Shown: positions 43,555 to 51,888, counted from the first letter of the stretch. The stretch: DNA of 64,000 bases from Rhizobium sp. CF122 (GCF_000282035.1 NZ_AKKA01000095.1:1-64000); one strand, 5' to 3'. The notes: generated by a model from the sequence alone, not told the origin. Numbers and translations: made by a program.

Positions 43555-44301
43555 TCACTCCTTGCTCGGGAGGTCGGCAACCGAGGTGCCGGCGTCGATC
43601 GCGCTGCACTTCTCCTCTTCGAACTTCGCCTTCTTCAGCGCCCGCTCCAGCACCTCGGCGGCCCGTGCGATCGGAATGAAGCAGACACCGGTCTCGTCGG
43701 CGACAACGATGTCCCCGGGCGAGACGCGGATCCCGGCGATCTGGATGTCGCCGTTGATCTCCACCGTCTCGATGCGCCATTTGCCAGTGACCGGGGTAAT
43801 CTCCGTCGCCCAGAGCGGATAATCCACGCGGCGGGAATGACCGATGTCGCGGACCCCGCCGGACACGATTGCTCCCGCCTCGCCTTGACGCTTTCCGGTC
43901 TGTGCAGAAATCCCGCCCATGTTGGAGATGCCGGCCACGCCGTCGATGACGACGATGTCGCCGGGAAACGCCAGATTGTGCGCTTCGAATTCCGCCATGC
44001 GATTCACATGCTCGCGGGCCGTTTCATAAACGTGCTCGCGCTGCATGATGTTGCGGACTGTGATGGCCGGACCGACGATGCTCGCGTTCGGCAGCGTCGG
44101 CTTTAGAAAGGACGCTCCGATCGCTCCCGTGATGCCGAGTTCGTCCATCACGTCGGAGACGACGCTGCTGGCGTCCGGAATGCGCTTGAAGCCCTCGATC
44201 AGGCCTTCCGGCGGACGCGGAGTTCGCAGCAACCGGATCCGATCGCGGCTGATCTTCCCGGTCAGCTTCGGAGCCATCCCTTCGGCGGTCATATCATTCA
44301 T
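43555..44301 (-). CDS. RraA-like protein (4-hydroxy-4-methyl-2-oxoglutarate aldolase type)
   Basis: A 248-residue RraA-fold protein with GFKRIPDASSVVSDVMDELG near the N terminus, VIDGVAGISNMGGISA, the divalent-metal/substrate motif SGGVRDIGHSRRVDYPLW (Arg-Asp) and VVADETGVCFIP. Relatives include HMG/CHA aldolases and RNase-E-inhibitor RraA; in a catabolic operon the aldolase role is more likely. The start at 44301 is preceded by GGGAG ten bases upstream. It is first in the minus-strand operon, divergent from the LysR gene. Confidence 0.84.
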   Translation of the reverse strand: MNDMTAEGMAPKLTGKISRDRIRLLRTPRPPEGLIEGFKRIPDASSVVSDVMDELGITGAIGASFLKPTLPNASIVGPAITVRNIMQREHVYETAREHVNRMAEFEAHNLAFPGDIVVIDGVAGISNMGGISAQTGKRQGEAGAIVSGGVRDIGHSRRVDYPLWATEITPVTGKWRIETVEINGDIQIAGIRVSPGDIVVADETGVCFIPIARAAEVLERALKKAKFEEEKCSAIDAGTSVADLPSKE

Positions 44302-44449
44302 AGAGTAAATCTCCCAAACCTCGGCCTTTCCGCTTACCGCTGCCGCATTCGTGAATCGAGGCGCTGCAAGAAGCTTGCGAATAGATTGCTGAAAATGAGA
44401 GGATGGTCCAATTTCCATTTTTGGAGACCCGTTATCATCGAGGTGAATA

Positions 44450-45358
44450 ATGAGGCTTGATCTCAACCTTCTTGCGGTCATCGAGGCCATCATGCTGGAA
44501 GGCAATGTCACACGCGCCGCGGCCAGCTTGTCGATGAGCCAGCCCGCCGTCAGCAACGCGCTTCGGCGTGCCAGAAAGCTGACGCACGACCAGCTTTTTC
44601 TGAAGGTTGCAAACGGCGTCCAGCCCACGTCTCGCATGCTGGCCATCTGGCCGGACCTGCATCGTTCTCTGGCTGTGATCCGGGCGTCCATCGCGCCCGA
44701 GCACTTCGATCCGCGCACGGATCCGACGAGCTTCCGGATTTCGATTACGGACAGTCTGGCGGCCGAAGCCGTGTCCGCCATTACCTTGAAGGTGCATGCG
44801 ATTTCGCCCTATGCTCGGGTCGCCTTCTCGTTTCATACGAATGCGAATTCTCTGGAAGGCATAGACCGCGGGACGCTCGACGCCGCCGTCGGCATGTTTC
44901 CATCTCTTCCTCGCGACATTCACGTCCAGGGGCTCCGGACGGACCAATACGTCTGCGTAATGAGGTCTGGACACCCTCTAGCGAAGCGGATGGACCTCGA
45001 CGAGTTTGTCTCCGCTTCCCACGTGCTGGTGACCCCCTCCGGCATCGACCTTGGCGTCATCGACGGCTGGCTTAGCCTGCACGGGCGCACGAGGTCGGTC
45101 GCCGTGGTGATCAACCATTTTGCAGATGCCCTGCGAATAGTAGCCGGGAGCAATCTCCTGACATGCGTTCCGAAGGGCTTCGTCGGCGGACACGGCAAAC
45201 CGCTTGCGACGGAACACGGACTGGTCGTTCGCGATCTGCCGTTCGAGACCGAGAAGCTGGTCTACAAACTTGTCTGGCATGAGCGCGTCAATACACATCC
45301 GGCCCACCAATGGTTTCGTTCTCTCGTGTCTGAGGTCTGCGGTACGCCGTCGAAGTAG
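44450..45358 (+). CDS. LysR-family transcriptional regulator
   Basis: A 302-residue LysR protein with an N-terminal winged HTH (LLAVIEAIMLEGNVTRAAASLSMSQPAVSNALRRAR, about 8-43) and a two-lobed effector domain. The HTH and the FDPRTDPTSFRISITDSLAAEA linker resemble the NodD/PcaQ-like subgroup. GAGGTGA precedes the ATG. It is divergent from the RraA-type operon, with a 148-bp gap for its binding site, and is the likely activator. Confidence 0.9.
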   Translation: MRLDLNLLAVIEAIMLEGNVTRAAASLSMSQPAVSNALRRARKLTHDQLFLKVANGVQPTSRMLAIWPDLHRSLAVIRASIAPEHFDPRTDPTSFRISITDSLAAEAVSAITLKVHAISPYARVAFSFHTNANSLEGIDRGTLDAAVGMFPSLPRDIHVQGLRTDQYVCVMRSGHPLAKRMDLDEFVSASHVLVTPSGIDLGVIDGWLSLHGRTRSVAVVINHFADALRIVAGSNLLTCVPKGFVGGHGKPLATEHGLVVRDLPFETEKLVYKLVWHERVNTHPAHQWFRSLVSEVCGTPSK

Positions 45359-45962
45359 AAGGGTATATTGGTCGAGCAGTGACGGACTGCGGGGAGGGAC
45401 GGTGTCACGTTGTTTCATCAATGATTGGAGAGGGTACGTGTCTGTGGAGTTCGGCACGTGCACCAGTCACCGACTTCCACTGCGCCATGGCGCGAATGCG
45501 GCGGATGTGGACGGCGAGAGCTGAACCTTTTTGATGCGGTGCGACGAAGAGATTACGGACTGCCGAAAAGACCGTTACGAAGCGTTGGGTGCCACCGCTC
45601 TGACAAACGCGTTGCCGTCGCGCCCGCGGCGCCACCCTCGGAAATGGAGGGCCGTCATCACAAGGCTAGCTCAACCGCGAGACGTGGGATTCTTCGGTGG
45701 CTTGCCGATGACGCAGAGCAGCAAGATAGGAACAGCCCGGACGCATTATCGGGAATGCGGTATCCAATCCGCGCATCAGAGCTTGATCTCCGACGTCCTA
45801 GAGTTCCGTCTCCACCCATACGCGATCATCATTCTTGGATGCTCTTTCGAGCGTGTGATTCTCTGTGGCCAAAACATTGACAAAGGACATCAGAGCGGTG
45901 TGCCGCTCGGCTGGAGCCATGACGGGGACGGCAACTATGCGCCACTAGCGGCCATCAGCACA
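45359..45962. other. Intergenic region without a recognised gene
   Basis: About 600 bp. Open frames on both strands (for example 45425-45880) are biased and lack the features of a protein, and I recognise no IS or RNA element. The region may contain degraded DNA; nothing could be named. Confidence 0.45.
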
Positions 45963-46553
45963 TCACCGCGTGAAGCCAGTTTTGTCCGCGTTGGTGATCG
46001 ACCTGAGCACCTTACAAGGAACTCCTGCGGCGATGACGCCTGCGGGGATGTCTTTCGTCACGACGCTGCCGGAGCCGATAATCGCACCGTCACCAATGGT
46101 GACGCCCTGATTGATATGCACTCCAGCACCGATCCAAACTCGGTTTCCGATCTTCACGGCCTTGGCGTAGCAGCCACCCGCTGCACGTTCGGCGGCATCT
46201 AAGGCATGATTGGATGTATAGATGCCGACCCGAGGACCGAACAGAACGTCATCTCCGATCTCGATGCCACCACCATCAAGCATTACGCAATCGAAGTTGG
46301 CATAGAAGTTATTGCCGATGCGGATGTTCCGCCCGAACTCGCAGCGGAAGGTGGGTTCGAAGTGGACCTGCCCCCCGACAGCGCCTAGCAGCTTGCGCAG
46401 GATCGCGACTCTGACATTCGCCTTCTTGCCGAAACTCGCATTGTAATCATTCGTCAGGAAGACGGCTTTCTCACGGGCGGCGACAAGCTCCGGCGTGAGG
46501 TCGTTGTACATCTTCCCGGAGCGGATCAGATCGAACTGGTGGTCGAGCGTCAT
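45963..46553 (-). CDS. Sugar O-acetyltransferase, Maa/LacA/NodL-type hexapeptide repeat
   Basis: A 196-residue left-handed beta-helix acetyltransferase. After the maltose-acetyltransferase-type N terminus (RSGKMYNDLTPELVAAREKA) it has hexapeptide repeats such as IGDDVLFGPRVGIYTSNHAL (catalytic His) and IGNRVWIGAGVHINQGVTIG. Start at 46553, with AAGGAG before it. Known relatives acetylate galactosides, maltose or Nod-factor oligosaccharides. It stands alone on the minus strand. Confidence 0.88.
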   Translation of the reverse strand: MTLDHQFDLIRSGKMYNDLTPELVAAREKAVFLTNDYNASFGKKANVRVAILRKLLGAVGGQVHFEPTFRCEFGRNIRIGNNFYANFDCVMLDGGGIEIGDDVLFGPRVGIYTSNHALDAAERAAGGCYAKAVKIGNRVWIGAGVHINQGVTIGDGAIIGSGSVVTKDIPAGVIAAGVPCKVLRSITNADKTGFTR

Positions 46554-46761
46554 GTGATCTCCTTTCAAGTCCTGCTTGTGCTTCTAAGATCGAGCAATGA
46601 ACTGCAACTGAACGGATGAACATTAGCTCGAAGCTTGGTCGAGGTTTCGATCCCCACTAAGCATGGGCGACCTTGATGAAAATCATCATGCAAATGAAGT
46701 TGTCACAGCGCGGGCACGGGTAGTACGGCAACACCAACCAAGCCATTACGGGAGCGATACA

Positions 46762-47613
46762 GTGCGAAACTATAAGGTCGTGGATGCATTCGCGCCCCCC
46801 GTTGCCGTTGTCCTCGACGCAAGCGGGCTTACTGATGTCGAGATGCAGACCATTGCCCGATGGACCAATCTTTCCGAGACCACCTTCGTTCTCCCGGCAT
46901 CAAGCCCCGAAGCAGACTACAAGCTCCGCATCTTCACTCCTCGCAGCGAGTTGCCGTTCGCTGGACATCCAACGCTGGGCAGCGCTCATGCCGTTCTTGA
47001 GGCAGGTCGCATTTCCCCCCGTTCAGGGGTGCTGATACAGGAATGTGGCGCAGGGCTCATCAGCATTGCAGTGGCAGGCGAAGGGAAGGGTCGAACTCTG
47101 ACGCTCTCTATGCCCCCTGCAAAACTCAGAACGCTTACGGACGATGAGGTAAGGGAGCTTGAAGCAATTCTTGGAAGAGCCGTTCGCAAGGATGAAGCCC
47201 CGGCGATCATAGACGTCGGCGCAGTCTGGGTGGTGGCGCGGTTGGAAGATGCCCAAGCCGTTCTCGATCTGAAGCCTGACTTCGCACGTTCTGCCGAGTT
47301 TGAGAGGAAGTTGGGAGCAACTGGTCTTACGATCTTTGGGAGCCATGGGGGCAGCCATGCGGGAATAGAAGTCCGTTCTTTCGCGCCGTCCTGTGGTGTC
47401 GAAGAGGACCCGGTGTGTGGTTCCGGCAATGGAAGCGTGGGCTTTTTCCGCGCAGACCGGGAAGCGGCGGTAAGGAGCGGTATCAGTTACACTGCATCGC
47501 AGGGACGTCAGGTTGGCCGAGATGGTCAGGTCTCGGTGATCATCGACGGTGAAGGCAATGTGAGCGTCGGCGGCATGTGCGTCACCTGCGCCGATGGCAA
47601 GCTTATCTACTGA
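46762..47613 (+). CDS. PhzF-family isomerase/epimerase-like protein with short N-terminal deletion
   Basis: A protein of about 283 residues of the PhzF family. The catalytic acidic residue lies in RSELPFAGHPTLGSAHA, and EEDPVCGSGNG is the second family motif. The GTG start at 46762 is preceded by GGGAG and is followed by NYKVVDAFA-PPVAVVLDASGL. In the family the sequence between DAF and VAVV usually holds about eight more residues including Phe-x-Gly-Asn-Pro; this stretch is missing, in frame. Members isomerise dihydroxyanthranilate or amino-acid derivatives. Activity here is uncertain. Confidence 0.82.
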   Translation: MRNYKVVDAFAPPVAVVLDASGLTDVEMQTIARWTNLSETTFVLPASSPEADYKLRIFTPRSELPFAGHPTLGSAHAVLEAGRISPRSGVLIQECGAGLISIAVAGEGKGRTLTLSMPPAKLRTLTDDEVRELEAILGRAVRKDEAPAIIDVGAVWVVARLEDAQAVLDLKPDFARSAEFERKLGATGLTIFGSHGGSHAGIEVRSFAPSCGVEEDPVCGSGNGSVGFFRADREAAVRSGISYTASQGRQVGRDGQVSVIIDGEGNVSVGGMCVTCADGKLIY

Positions 47614-47891
47614 ATGCTGATGACTGGTTTGGGCCATCGACAATAGCACCTGGCGTGCGCATCCCTACGCTCGTCGCAAATCACATCCCGCCGGGTATGG
47701 ACGTTACTCTTCAATCCCGCCGCAGGCCCCCGGCCGAAAGCCAGAGGATCCGATATTTTTTCGGCCGGTATCAGCCGCTGTCTTCGGGGTTTCTACGCCC
47801 CAAAGCGGTACGTACCGATGCCAAGTCATCGACCGGATACCATCCAGGTCAAACGGGTGCCCTCACACCACGCGCCATGCCTGGCGCACAA

Positions 47892-48047
47892 CGAAAAAGC
47901 CTGCCGCGGGAGGAGGTGCGGCAGGCTTTTCGAAAGAATTGAACAACGGCTGGGAGGAGGAGTGCCGCTGTTCCGTCAGGCGCCCCTTGGGAGGAGAAAT
48001 GGGTCGCCTGAAACACGAAGCTTTGCGGGAGGAGGTGCATTGCTTCG
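47892..48047 (-). ncRNA. CcsR/'cuckoo'-type small RNA: four hairpins with CUCCUCCC loops
   Basis: Four successive stem-loops present CUCCUCCC (anti-Shine-Dalgarno-like) in the loop when read on the minus strand: loop regions 48027-48036, 47987-48000, 47951-47963 and 47908-47917, with arms 48042-48047/48016-48021, 48001-48011/47976-47986, 47964-47973/47941-47950 and 47918-47926/47899-47907. The last stem is a perfect 9 bp and is followed by U5 (47898-47894), a Rho-independent terminator. One pair in the third hairpin (47964-47973) is G-U on the minus strand but A-C on the plus strand, which supports minus-strand transcription. This architecture matches the CCUCCUCCC-motif RNAs described in Rhodobacter and Rhizobiales. 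The 5' end and promoter are undetermined. It is downstream of the TetR gene on the same strand. Confidence 0.75.
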
Positions 48048-48280
48048 ATGATCTGAAAATACCCAGAGGCTGCTCCGACCGCCAGCGCCCAGATCGCAGT
48101 GCAGCCATGCACATGTTGCAATGCAATATAAGTCCTGTGCTTATTTTTCGGCCATTATGGTCGAGACGCAGCGTTGCGGAACGCTGGAAATGCGCCGCAC
48201 TGAGTCGACCGGCCGTGCGAAAAAACACCGCGAAGACTCGGTCACCCGCGAGCACGGACCGATTGGCGCCCAGTCGACTG

Positions 48281-48856
48281 TTATGGGAAGAGACCAGTCG
48301 CTCGATAAGCTCGGATCGTCCGGTCATAGATGCCGATGTCCCGGCAGCCGCGCGCGACCAGCTGGGCCCCCTCGATGGCTGCGAAGATTGCCATCGCGTG
48401 CTCCTGCAGGTCTTGGTCGCTTGCGGAAGGCTTAGCCCGCGAGAGCACCTTGGATAGCCAACCGACGTTCATGGCGGCGAATTTGTCGACCTCAATCCGA
48501 ACCTCCGTGGGAAGATCGTCAAGTTCCGCGCTCATGATGCCACACAGGCACATGCGATTGTCGTTGGCGAGGGCAGAACGGAAGATTTCGGTGTATCGGT
48601 CCATGCACCAGGTCGCGTCCTCGGACGTCGCAAGGAGTTCCGCCAGAAAGGTTGCCCCCTCCTCCGTATAGCGACGCGCCAAGGCGGCGCCGAGGTCGCC
48701 CTTGGTGGGGAAATGGTAATGCACGCTGGCGCTTTTGATCCCCACCTCTTTCGCGAGTTCGCGAAAGCTGAGCGCGTTGTAGCCGTGCGACTGCACCGTC
48801 GCTCTTGCAGCGGTCATGACCGCCTCTCGCATATCCGTTTTGGTTCTAGCCATCAT
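48281..48856 (-). CDS. TetR/AcrR-family transcriptional regulator
   Basis: A 191-residue TetR protein with HTH GYNALSFRELAKEVGIKSASVHYHFPTKGDL (about 25-55), the YHFP motif being especially typical. The C-terminal domain is of the subgroup with LANDNRMCLCGIM, cysteine-containing, which in relatives senses electrophiles. Two ATG codons (48856 and 48853) are equally possible. It is divergent from the GST gene, with CTATC/GATAG inverted repeats between them. Confidence 0.88.
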   Translation of the reverse strand: MMARTKTDMREAVMTAARATVQSHGYNALSFRELAKEVGIKSASVHYHFPTKGDLGAALARRYTEEGATFLAELLATSEDATWCMDRYTEIFRSALANDNRMCLCGIMSAELDDLPTEVRIEVDKFAAMNVGWLSKVLSRAKPSASDQDLQEHAMAIFAAIEGAQLVARGCRDIGIYDRTIRAYRATGLFP

Positions 48857-48866
48857 CGATCCGTAC

Positions 48867-48942
48867 CTATCACTCGATAGATAGTTGTTGACGCCGGAAA
48901 AGGGAAGGAATAAACGACGGCTGCAATCTATCTATCGATAGA
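48867..48942. promoter_or_regulatory. Two related inverted repeats, candidate TetR operators
   Basis: CTATCACTCGATAGATAG occurs at 48867-48884, just before the TetR start, and a perfect 12-bp palindrome TCTATCGATAGA at 48931-48942, just before the GST gene. Both contain a CTATC...TCGATAG core, so a single repressor could bind both and control the divergent pair. Confidence 0.6.
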
Positions 48943-48960
48943 CAGACAAAGGAGTCTCCC

Positions 48961-49647
48961 ATGAAAATCTTCGATCGCACAGGATTTCCCAATCCGGCCC
49001 GCATCCGCATCGTGCTCGCCGAGAAAGGCCTTGAACCGCAGGTCGAGTTCGTCTCCGTCGACCTCATTGGCGCCGAGCACAAACAACCGCCTTTCCTCGA
49101 AAAGAACCCCTCGGGCGTGCTGCCGGTCCTCCAGCTCGAGGACGGCACCTACATCGCGGAGGCCACCGCGATCACCGAATACCTCGACAATCTCGATGGC
49201 GATCCGCGGCTCACCGGCAAGACGCCGAAGGAAAAGGCCGTCATCCACATGATGCAGAAGCGGGCCGAGACAGAGCTGCTCGATGCCGTCGGCAACTACT
49301 TCCATCACGCGACGCCGGGCCTCGGCGCCGAACTGCAAGTTTTTAAGAGTCCGGAATGGGCTGGCCGGCAGGACTGGGGCAACCGCCAGCGCGATAAGGC
49401 GGTCACCGGCATGAAATATTTCGACAGAGTATTGCAGGACCAGTCGTTCGTCGCCGGCGATGTGTTCTCGATGGCCGACATTACAGTCTTTGCCGGGCTG
49501 ATGTTCGCCGACGCCGCCGGCATTGCCATCCCTGAAGATCATTCCGCGCTCAATTCCTGGCGCGCAAAGGTCTCTGAGTTGCCGAGCGTCAAGAACCGCA
49601 GCGGCCAGATGTTCGTCGCCGAGGATCTGCGCAGGCTCGGCTTCTAA
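48961..49647 (+). CDS. Glutathione S-transferase
   Basis: A 228-residue protein with a thioredoxin-like N-terminal domain (MKIFDRTGFPNPARIRIVLAEKG; NPSGVLPVLQLEDGTYIAEATAI carries the cis-Pro and the glutathione-binding Glu-Ala) and an all-helical C domain with DYFSM-ADI-like N-capping motif (VFSMADITVFAGL). It conjugates glutathione to electrophiles. GGAG lies ahead of the ATG. It is under likely control of the adjacent TetR repressor. Confidence 0.9.
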   Translation: MKIFDRTGFPNPARIRIVLAEKGLEPQVEFVSVDLIGAEHKQPPFLEKNPSGVLPVLQLEDGTYIAEATAITEYLDNLDGDPRLTGKTPKEKAVIHMMQKRAETELLDAVGNYFHHATPGLGAELQVFKSPEWAGRQDWGNRQRDKAVTGMKYFDRVLQDQSFVAGDVFSMADITVFAGLMFADAAGIAIPEDHSALNSWRAKVSELPSVKNRSGQMFVAEDLRRLGF

Positions 49648-49740
49648 TCGCACACATCGCAGCGGTCCGAGCACCACGAGACCCACCCAACCACATTCGC
49701 CAATCACGCCGCCGCCGGCGGTCATTCTCACGGAGTCCTC

Positions 49741-50712
49741 ATGTTCACGATCTCAACACCCGACAGCGCTTCCCGGCGCAACCTGCTGAAAGGGGCCGCC
49801 ATCGCCAGCGTCGGACTTGCAGCGGCTGGCGCCGGCGCATCCCCCGCCGATGCAAAGCCCCCCGCGTCAGTCCCCGCCGGCAAGCCCCAAGGCGATCGCC
49901 TAGTCACGAAAGATGGCACCAGCCTCTATTTCAAGGACTGGGGCACTGGGCCGGCCGTGGTGTTTAGCCATGGCTATCCGCTCTCGTCCGACGCCTGGGA
50001 GGACCAGATGTTCTTCCTGTTGCAGAATGGCTATCGCGTCATCGCCCATGACCGTCGAGGTTTTGGCCGGTCGAGCCAGCCGTCCGGTGGCTACGACTAC
50101 GACACCTTCGCCGATGATCTGGCGCAACTGGTCGAGGCGCTCGATCTGCGCGAGGCGACCTTCGTCGGTCATTCGATGGGCGGTGGCGAGGTCGCACGCT
50201 ATATCGCGCGTCACGGCCAGAGCCGCGTCGCCAAGGTCGCCTTCGTTTCCTCGGTGACACCCTTCCTGCTCAAGACCGCAACCAATCCGAACGGTGCGCC
50301 GAAAGAGCTGTTCGATACGTTCCGGGCCGCCGTGCAGGCAAACCGGTCGCAGTGGAATCTCGACGTCACCATGCCGTACTACAGCTTCAACCGTCCGGGC
50401 TCGCACGTCTCGGAAGGTCTTAGGGAGAGCTACTGGCGTCAGGGACAGGCAACCGGGTTTCTGGCCGCCTATCACGCGCTTGGCGCCTTCTCAGAAACCG
50501 ATTTCCGCGACGACCTCAAGAAGATCACCGTTCCCGCGCTGGTGGTCCACGGCAGCGACGACCAGATCGTCCCGCTGGAAATCTCCGCGAAACTGACCGC
50601 CGGGCTCGTTCCACATGCCAAGCTCATTGTCTACGAAGGCGGCTCCCATGGGCTGCTGCATGTCGACAAGGACCGCTTGAACGCCGACCTGCTGGCGTTC
50701 CTTCGCGGCTGA
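49741..50712 (+). CDS. Exported alpha/beta hydrolase (non-heme haloperoxidase-like)
   Basis: A 323-residue protein with a twin-arginine-type leader (SRRNLLKGAAIASVGLAAAG) and an alpha/beta-hydrolase domain. Nucleophile elbow GHSMGGGEVARY, catalytic Asp in HGSDDQIVP and His in EGGSHGLLH form the triad; HGYPLSSDAWEDQ gives the oxyanion region. It most resembles the non-heme chloroperoxidase/esterase group. It is 93 bp after the GST gene and may be co-expressed with it. Confidence 0.88.
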   Translation: MFTISTPDSASRRNLLKGAAIASVGLAAAGAGASPADAKPPASVPAGKPQGDRLVTKDGTSLYFKDWGTGPAVVFSHGYPLSSDAWEDQMFFLLQNGYRVIAHDRRGFGRSSQPSGGYDYDTFADDLAQLVEALDLREATFVGHSMGGGEVARYIARHGQSRVAKVAFVSSVTPFLLKTATNPNGAPKELFDTFRAAVQANRSQWNLDVTMPYYSFNRPGSHVSEGLRESYWRQGQATGFLAAYHALGAFSETDFRDDLKKITVPALVVHGSDDQIVPLEISAKLTAGLVPHAKLIVYEGGSHGLLHVDKDRLNADLLAFLRG

Positions 50713-50725
50713 TGGCGTACGAAAG

Positions 50726-50756
50726 GCCGGGGGCTGGCCGTAGCCCGGCCCCCGGC
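50726..50756 (+). terminator. G+C-rich hairpin between convergent genes
   Basis: Arms GCCGGGGGC (50726-50734) and GCCCCCGGC (50748-50756) form a 9-bp perfect stem, 14 bp after the hydrolase stop and 33 bp before the convergent SnoaL-like gene's end. Without a U-run it may work as a bidirectional or Rho-assisted terminator. Confidence 0.5.
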
Positions 50757-50788
50757 GCCTTGCATGCGATCGCATGCGGGGCTGGCGA

Positions 50789-51193
50789 TCAGGAAGCCGC
50801 GATCTCGTTCACCGATGCGTCGAAAAAGAGATCGTCACCAAACTCCTCCCCGACGATGCTGCCCAATCCTAACGACAGCGACAGCGCGGCGTCCAAAGGC
50901 GTAAACGTCATCGTCACGCGCCGAACGAGCCCGGTCTCGTCACGCTCGATGACACCAACCGCTTCCAGCTCGAGGCCGGTGCGAAGTGTTGCCTTGTATT
51001 GCAGGAAATGACGCTGGTCGATCGCCCCATAGAAGGTGGGCGTCTGCGAGGCGTAGAGCGTGCCGACGGCCTCGACCAGATGCTTGATATTGTCACGGCC
51101 CGAAACCGGGCGGCGCAGGACCGTCCCTCTCAGTTCGGCGTCACCGGCAAGATCATCGAGGAATGGGTGCTTTTCTCCGTTGCTGCTCGACAT
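50789..51193 (-). CDS. SnoaL-like (NTF2-fold) protein
   Basis: This 134-residue protein is of NTF2/SnoaL-like size and pattern: an N-terminal helix, GRDNIKHLVEAVGTLYAS, then strands TFYGAIDQRHFLQYKATL and LELEAVGVIERDETGLVRRVTMTF. The ATG at 51193 is chosen; longer in-frame upstream sequence crosses the operator region. It is divergent from the MarR gene and shares its operator region (TGTGTAATTGCACT and TGTGCAATTGCACA), so it probably belongs to the MarR regulon. Function within the fold family (isomerase, hydratase or binding) is unclear. Confidence 0.72.
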   Translation of the reverse strand: MSSSNGEKHPFLDDLAGDAELRGTVLRRPVSGRDNIKHLVEAVGTLYASQTPTFYGAIDQRHFLQYKATLRTGLELEAVGVIERDETGLVRRVTMTFTPLDAALSLSLGLGSIVGEEFGDDLFFDASVNEIAAS

Positions 51194-51273
51194 GTCGTTT
51201 CTCCGGATGGCGCGATTTCTGGGATGGCCGCGTGAGCGCGATCCAAACTCAACTGCGACGTTCCTGAACTTAG

Positions 51274-51380
51274 TGTGTAATTGCACTTCTAGCAATGAGC
51301 CTTGGAGCCGGGTTGTGCCGAGTCCGGCTCTTGTCGGCCGAGCGCGCCAAGGTTCGGACTTGACACTGTGCAATTGCACA
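51274..51380. promoter_or_regulatory. Two MarR-type operators (TGTGyAATTrCACw)
   Basis: TGTGTAATTGCACT at 51274-51287 and the perfect 14-bp palindrome TGTGCAATTGCACA at 51367-51380 lie between the divergent SnoaL-like and MarR genes, the second ending 14 bp before the MarR start. A third copy is at 51842-51855. Confidence 0.75.
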
Positions 51381-51394
51381 TTTAGATATGCCCC

Positions 51395-51820
51395 ATGCCG
51401 ACACCCACTGGTCCCCATCTCTGTTACGCCCTCGCCGCCCGCCAGAACGCGCGGCATCTGAGCCGTCTTTACGACAGTCATCTGGCGCCTGCCGGACTGT
51501 CGGTCTCACAGTTCTCCATCCTGTCGCTGCTAGAGGCCTATCAGAGCCTCAAGATTACCAGACTGGCCGAAATGCTGAGCATGGAGCGTACGACGCTCGT
51601 CCGCGCGCTGAAGCCGCTGCAGGCGGCCGGTTGGGTTGCGGCCGGCAGAGCCGATAGCGGCCGCGCCTTCGATGTCACCCTCTCCCCCTCGGGCGTTGCA
51701 AAGGTGGCGGAGGCCATTCCTCTCTGGGAAGACGCCCAGGCCGCGTTTGAGCGTGAGGTCGGACAGGACCGTGCCGTGCGCATGCGCGATGAAATCCTGG
51801 AGCTGAGCCTCGGCGGGTAG
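51395..51820 (+). CDS. MarR-family transcriptional regulator
   Basis: A 141-residue MarR protein with winged HTH: KITRLAEMLSMERTTLVRALKPLQAAGWV (about 51-80) followed by the wing AGRADSGRAFDVTLSPSGV. Its own promoter region and that of the downstream NmrA-like gene each carry the palindrome TGTGyAATTrCACA, so it likely represses itself, the SnoaL-like gene and the NmrA/SDR pair. Confidence 0.9.
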   Translation: MPTPTGPHLCYALAARQNARHLSRLYDSHLAPAGLSVSQFSILSLLEAYQSLKITRLAEMLSMERTTLVRALKPLQAAGWVAAGRADSGRAFDVTLSPSGVAKVAEAIPLWEDAQAAFEREVGQDRAVRMRDEILELSLGG

Positions 51821-51841
51821 CTCCTTTTTTTTACTCAAAAC

Positions 51842-51855
51842 TGTGTAATTACACA
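51842..51855. promoter_or_regulatory. Perfect MarR-type operator before the NmrA-like gene
   Basis: The perfect palindrome TGTGTAATTACACA lies 33 bp before the NmrA-like start, right after a T-rich stretch that follows the MarR stop codon. It is the third copy of the motif found at 51274-51287 and 51367-51380. Confidence 0.78.
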
Positions 51856-51888
51856 CATTATGATGCAGCCAAACACAAGGAGATAGAA

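Noticed and set aside
45425..46202. Open frames in the gap between the LysR gene and the acetyltransferase gene
   Set aside because: No domain, no plausible start site, and the right half is antisense to the acetyltransferase.
47900..48050. CRISPR-like or tandem repeat array (repeated GGGAGGAG)
   Set aside because: The repeats are loops of different hairpins with unrelated stems and irregular spacing, so they are not CRISPR repeats.
47863..48327. A 154-codon minus-strand frame across the small-RNA candidate
   Set aside because: It runs through all four hairpins and the terminator; its sequence is Ser/Arg-rich without protein features. Structured RNA explains the region better.
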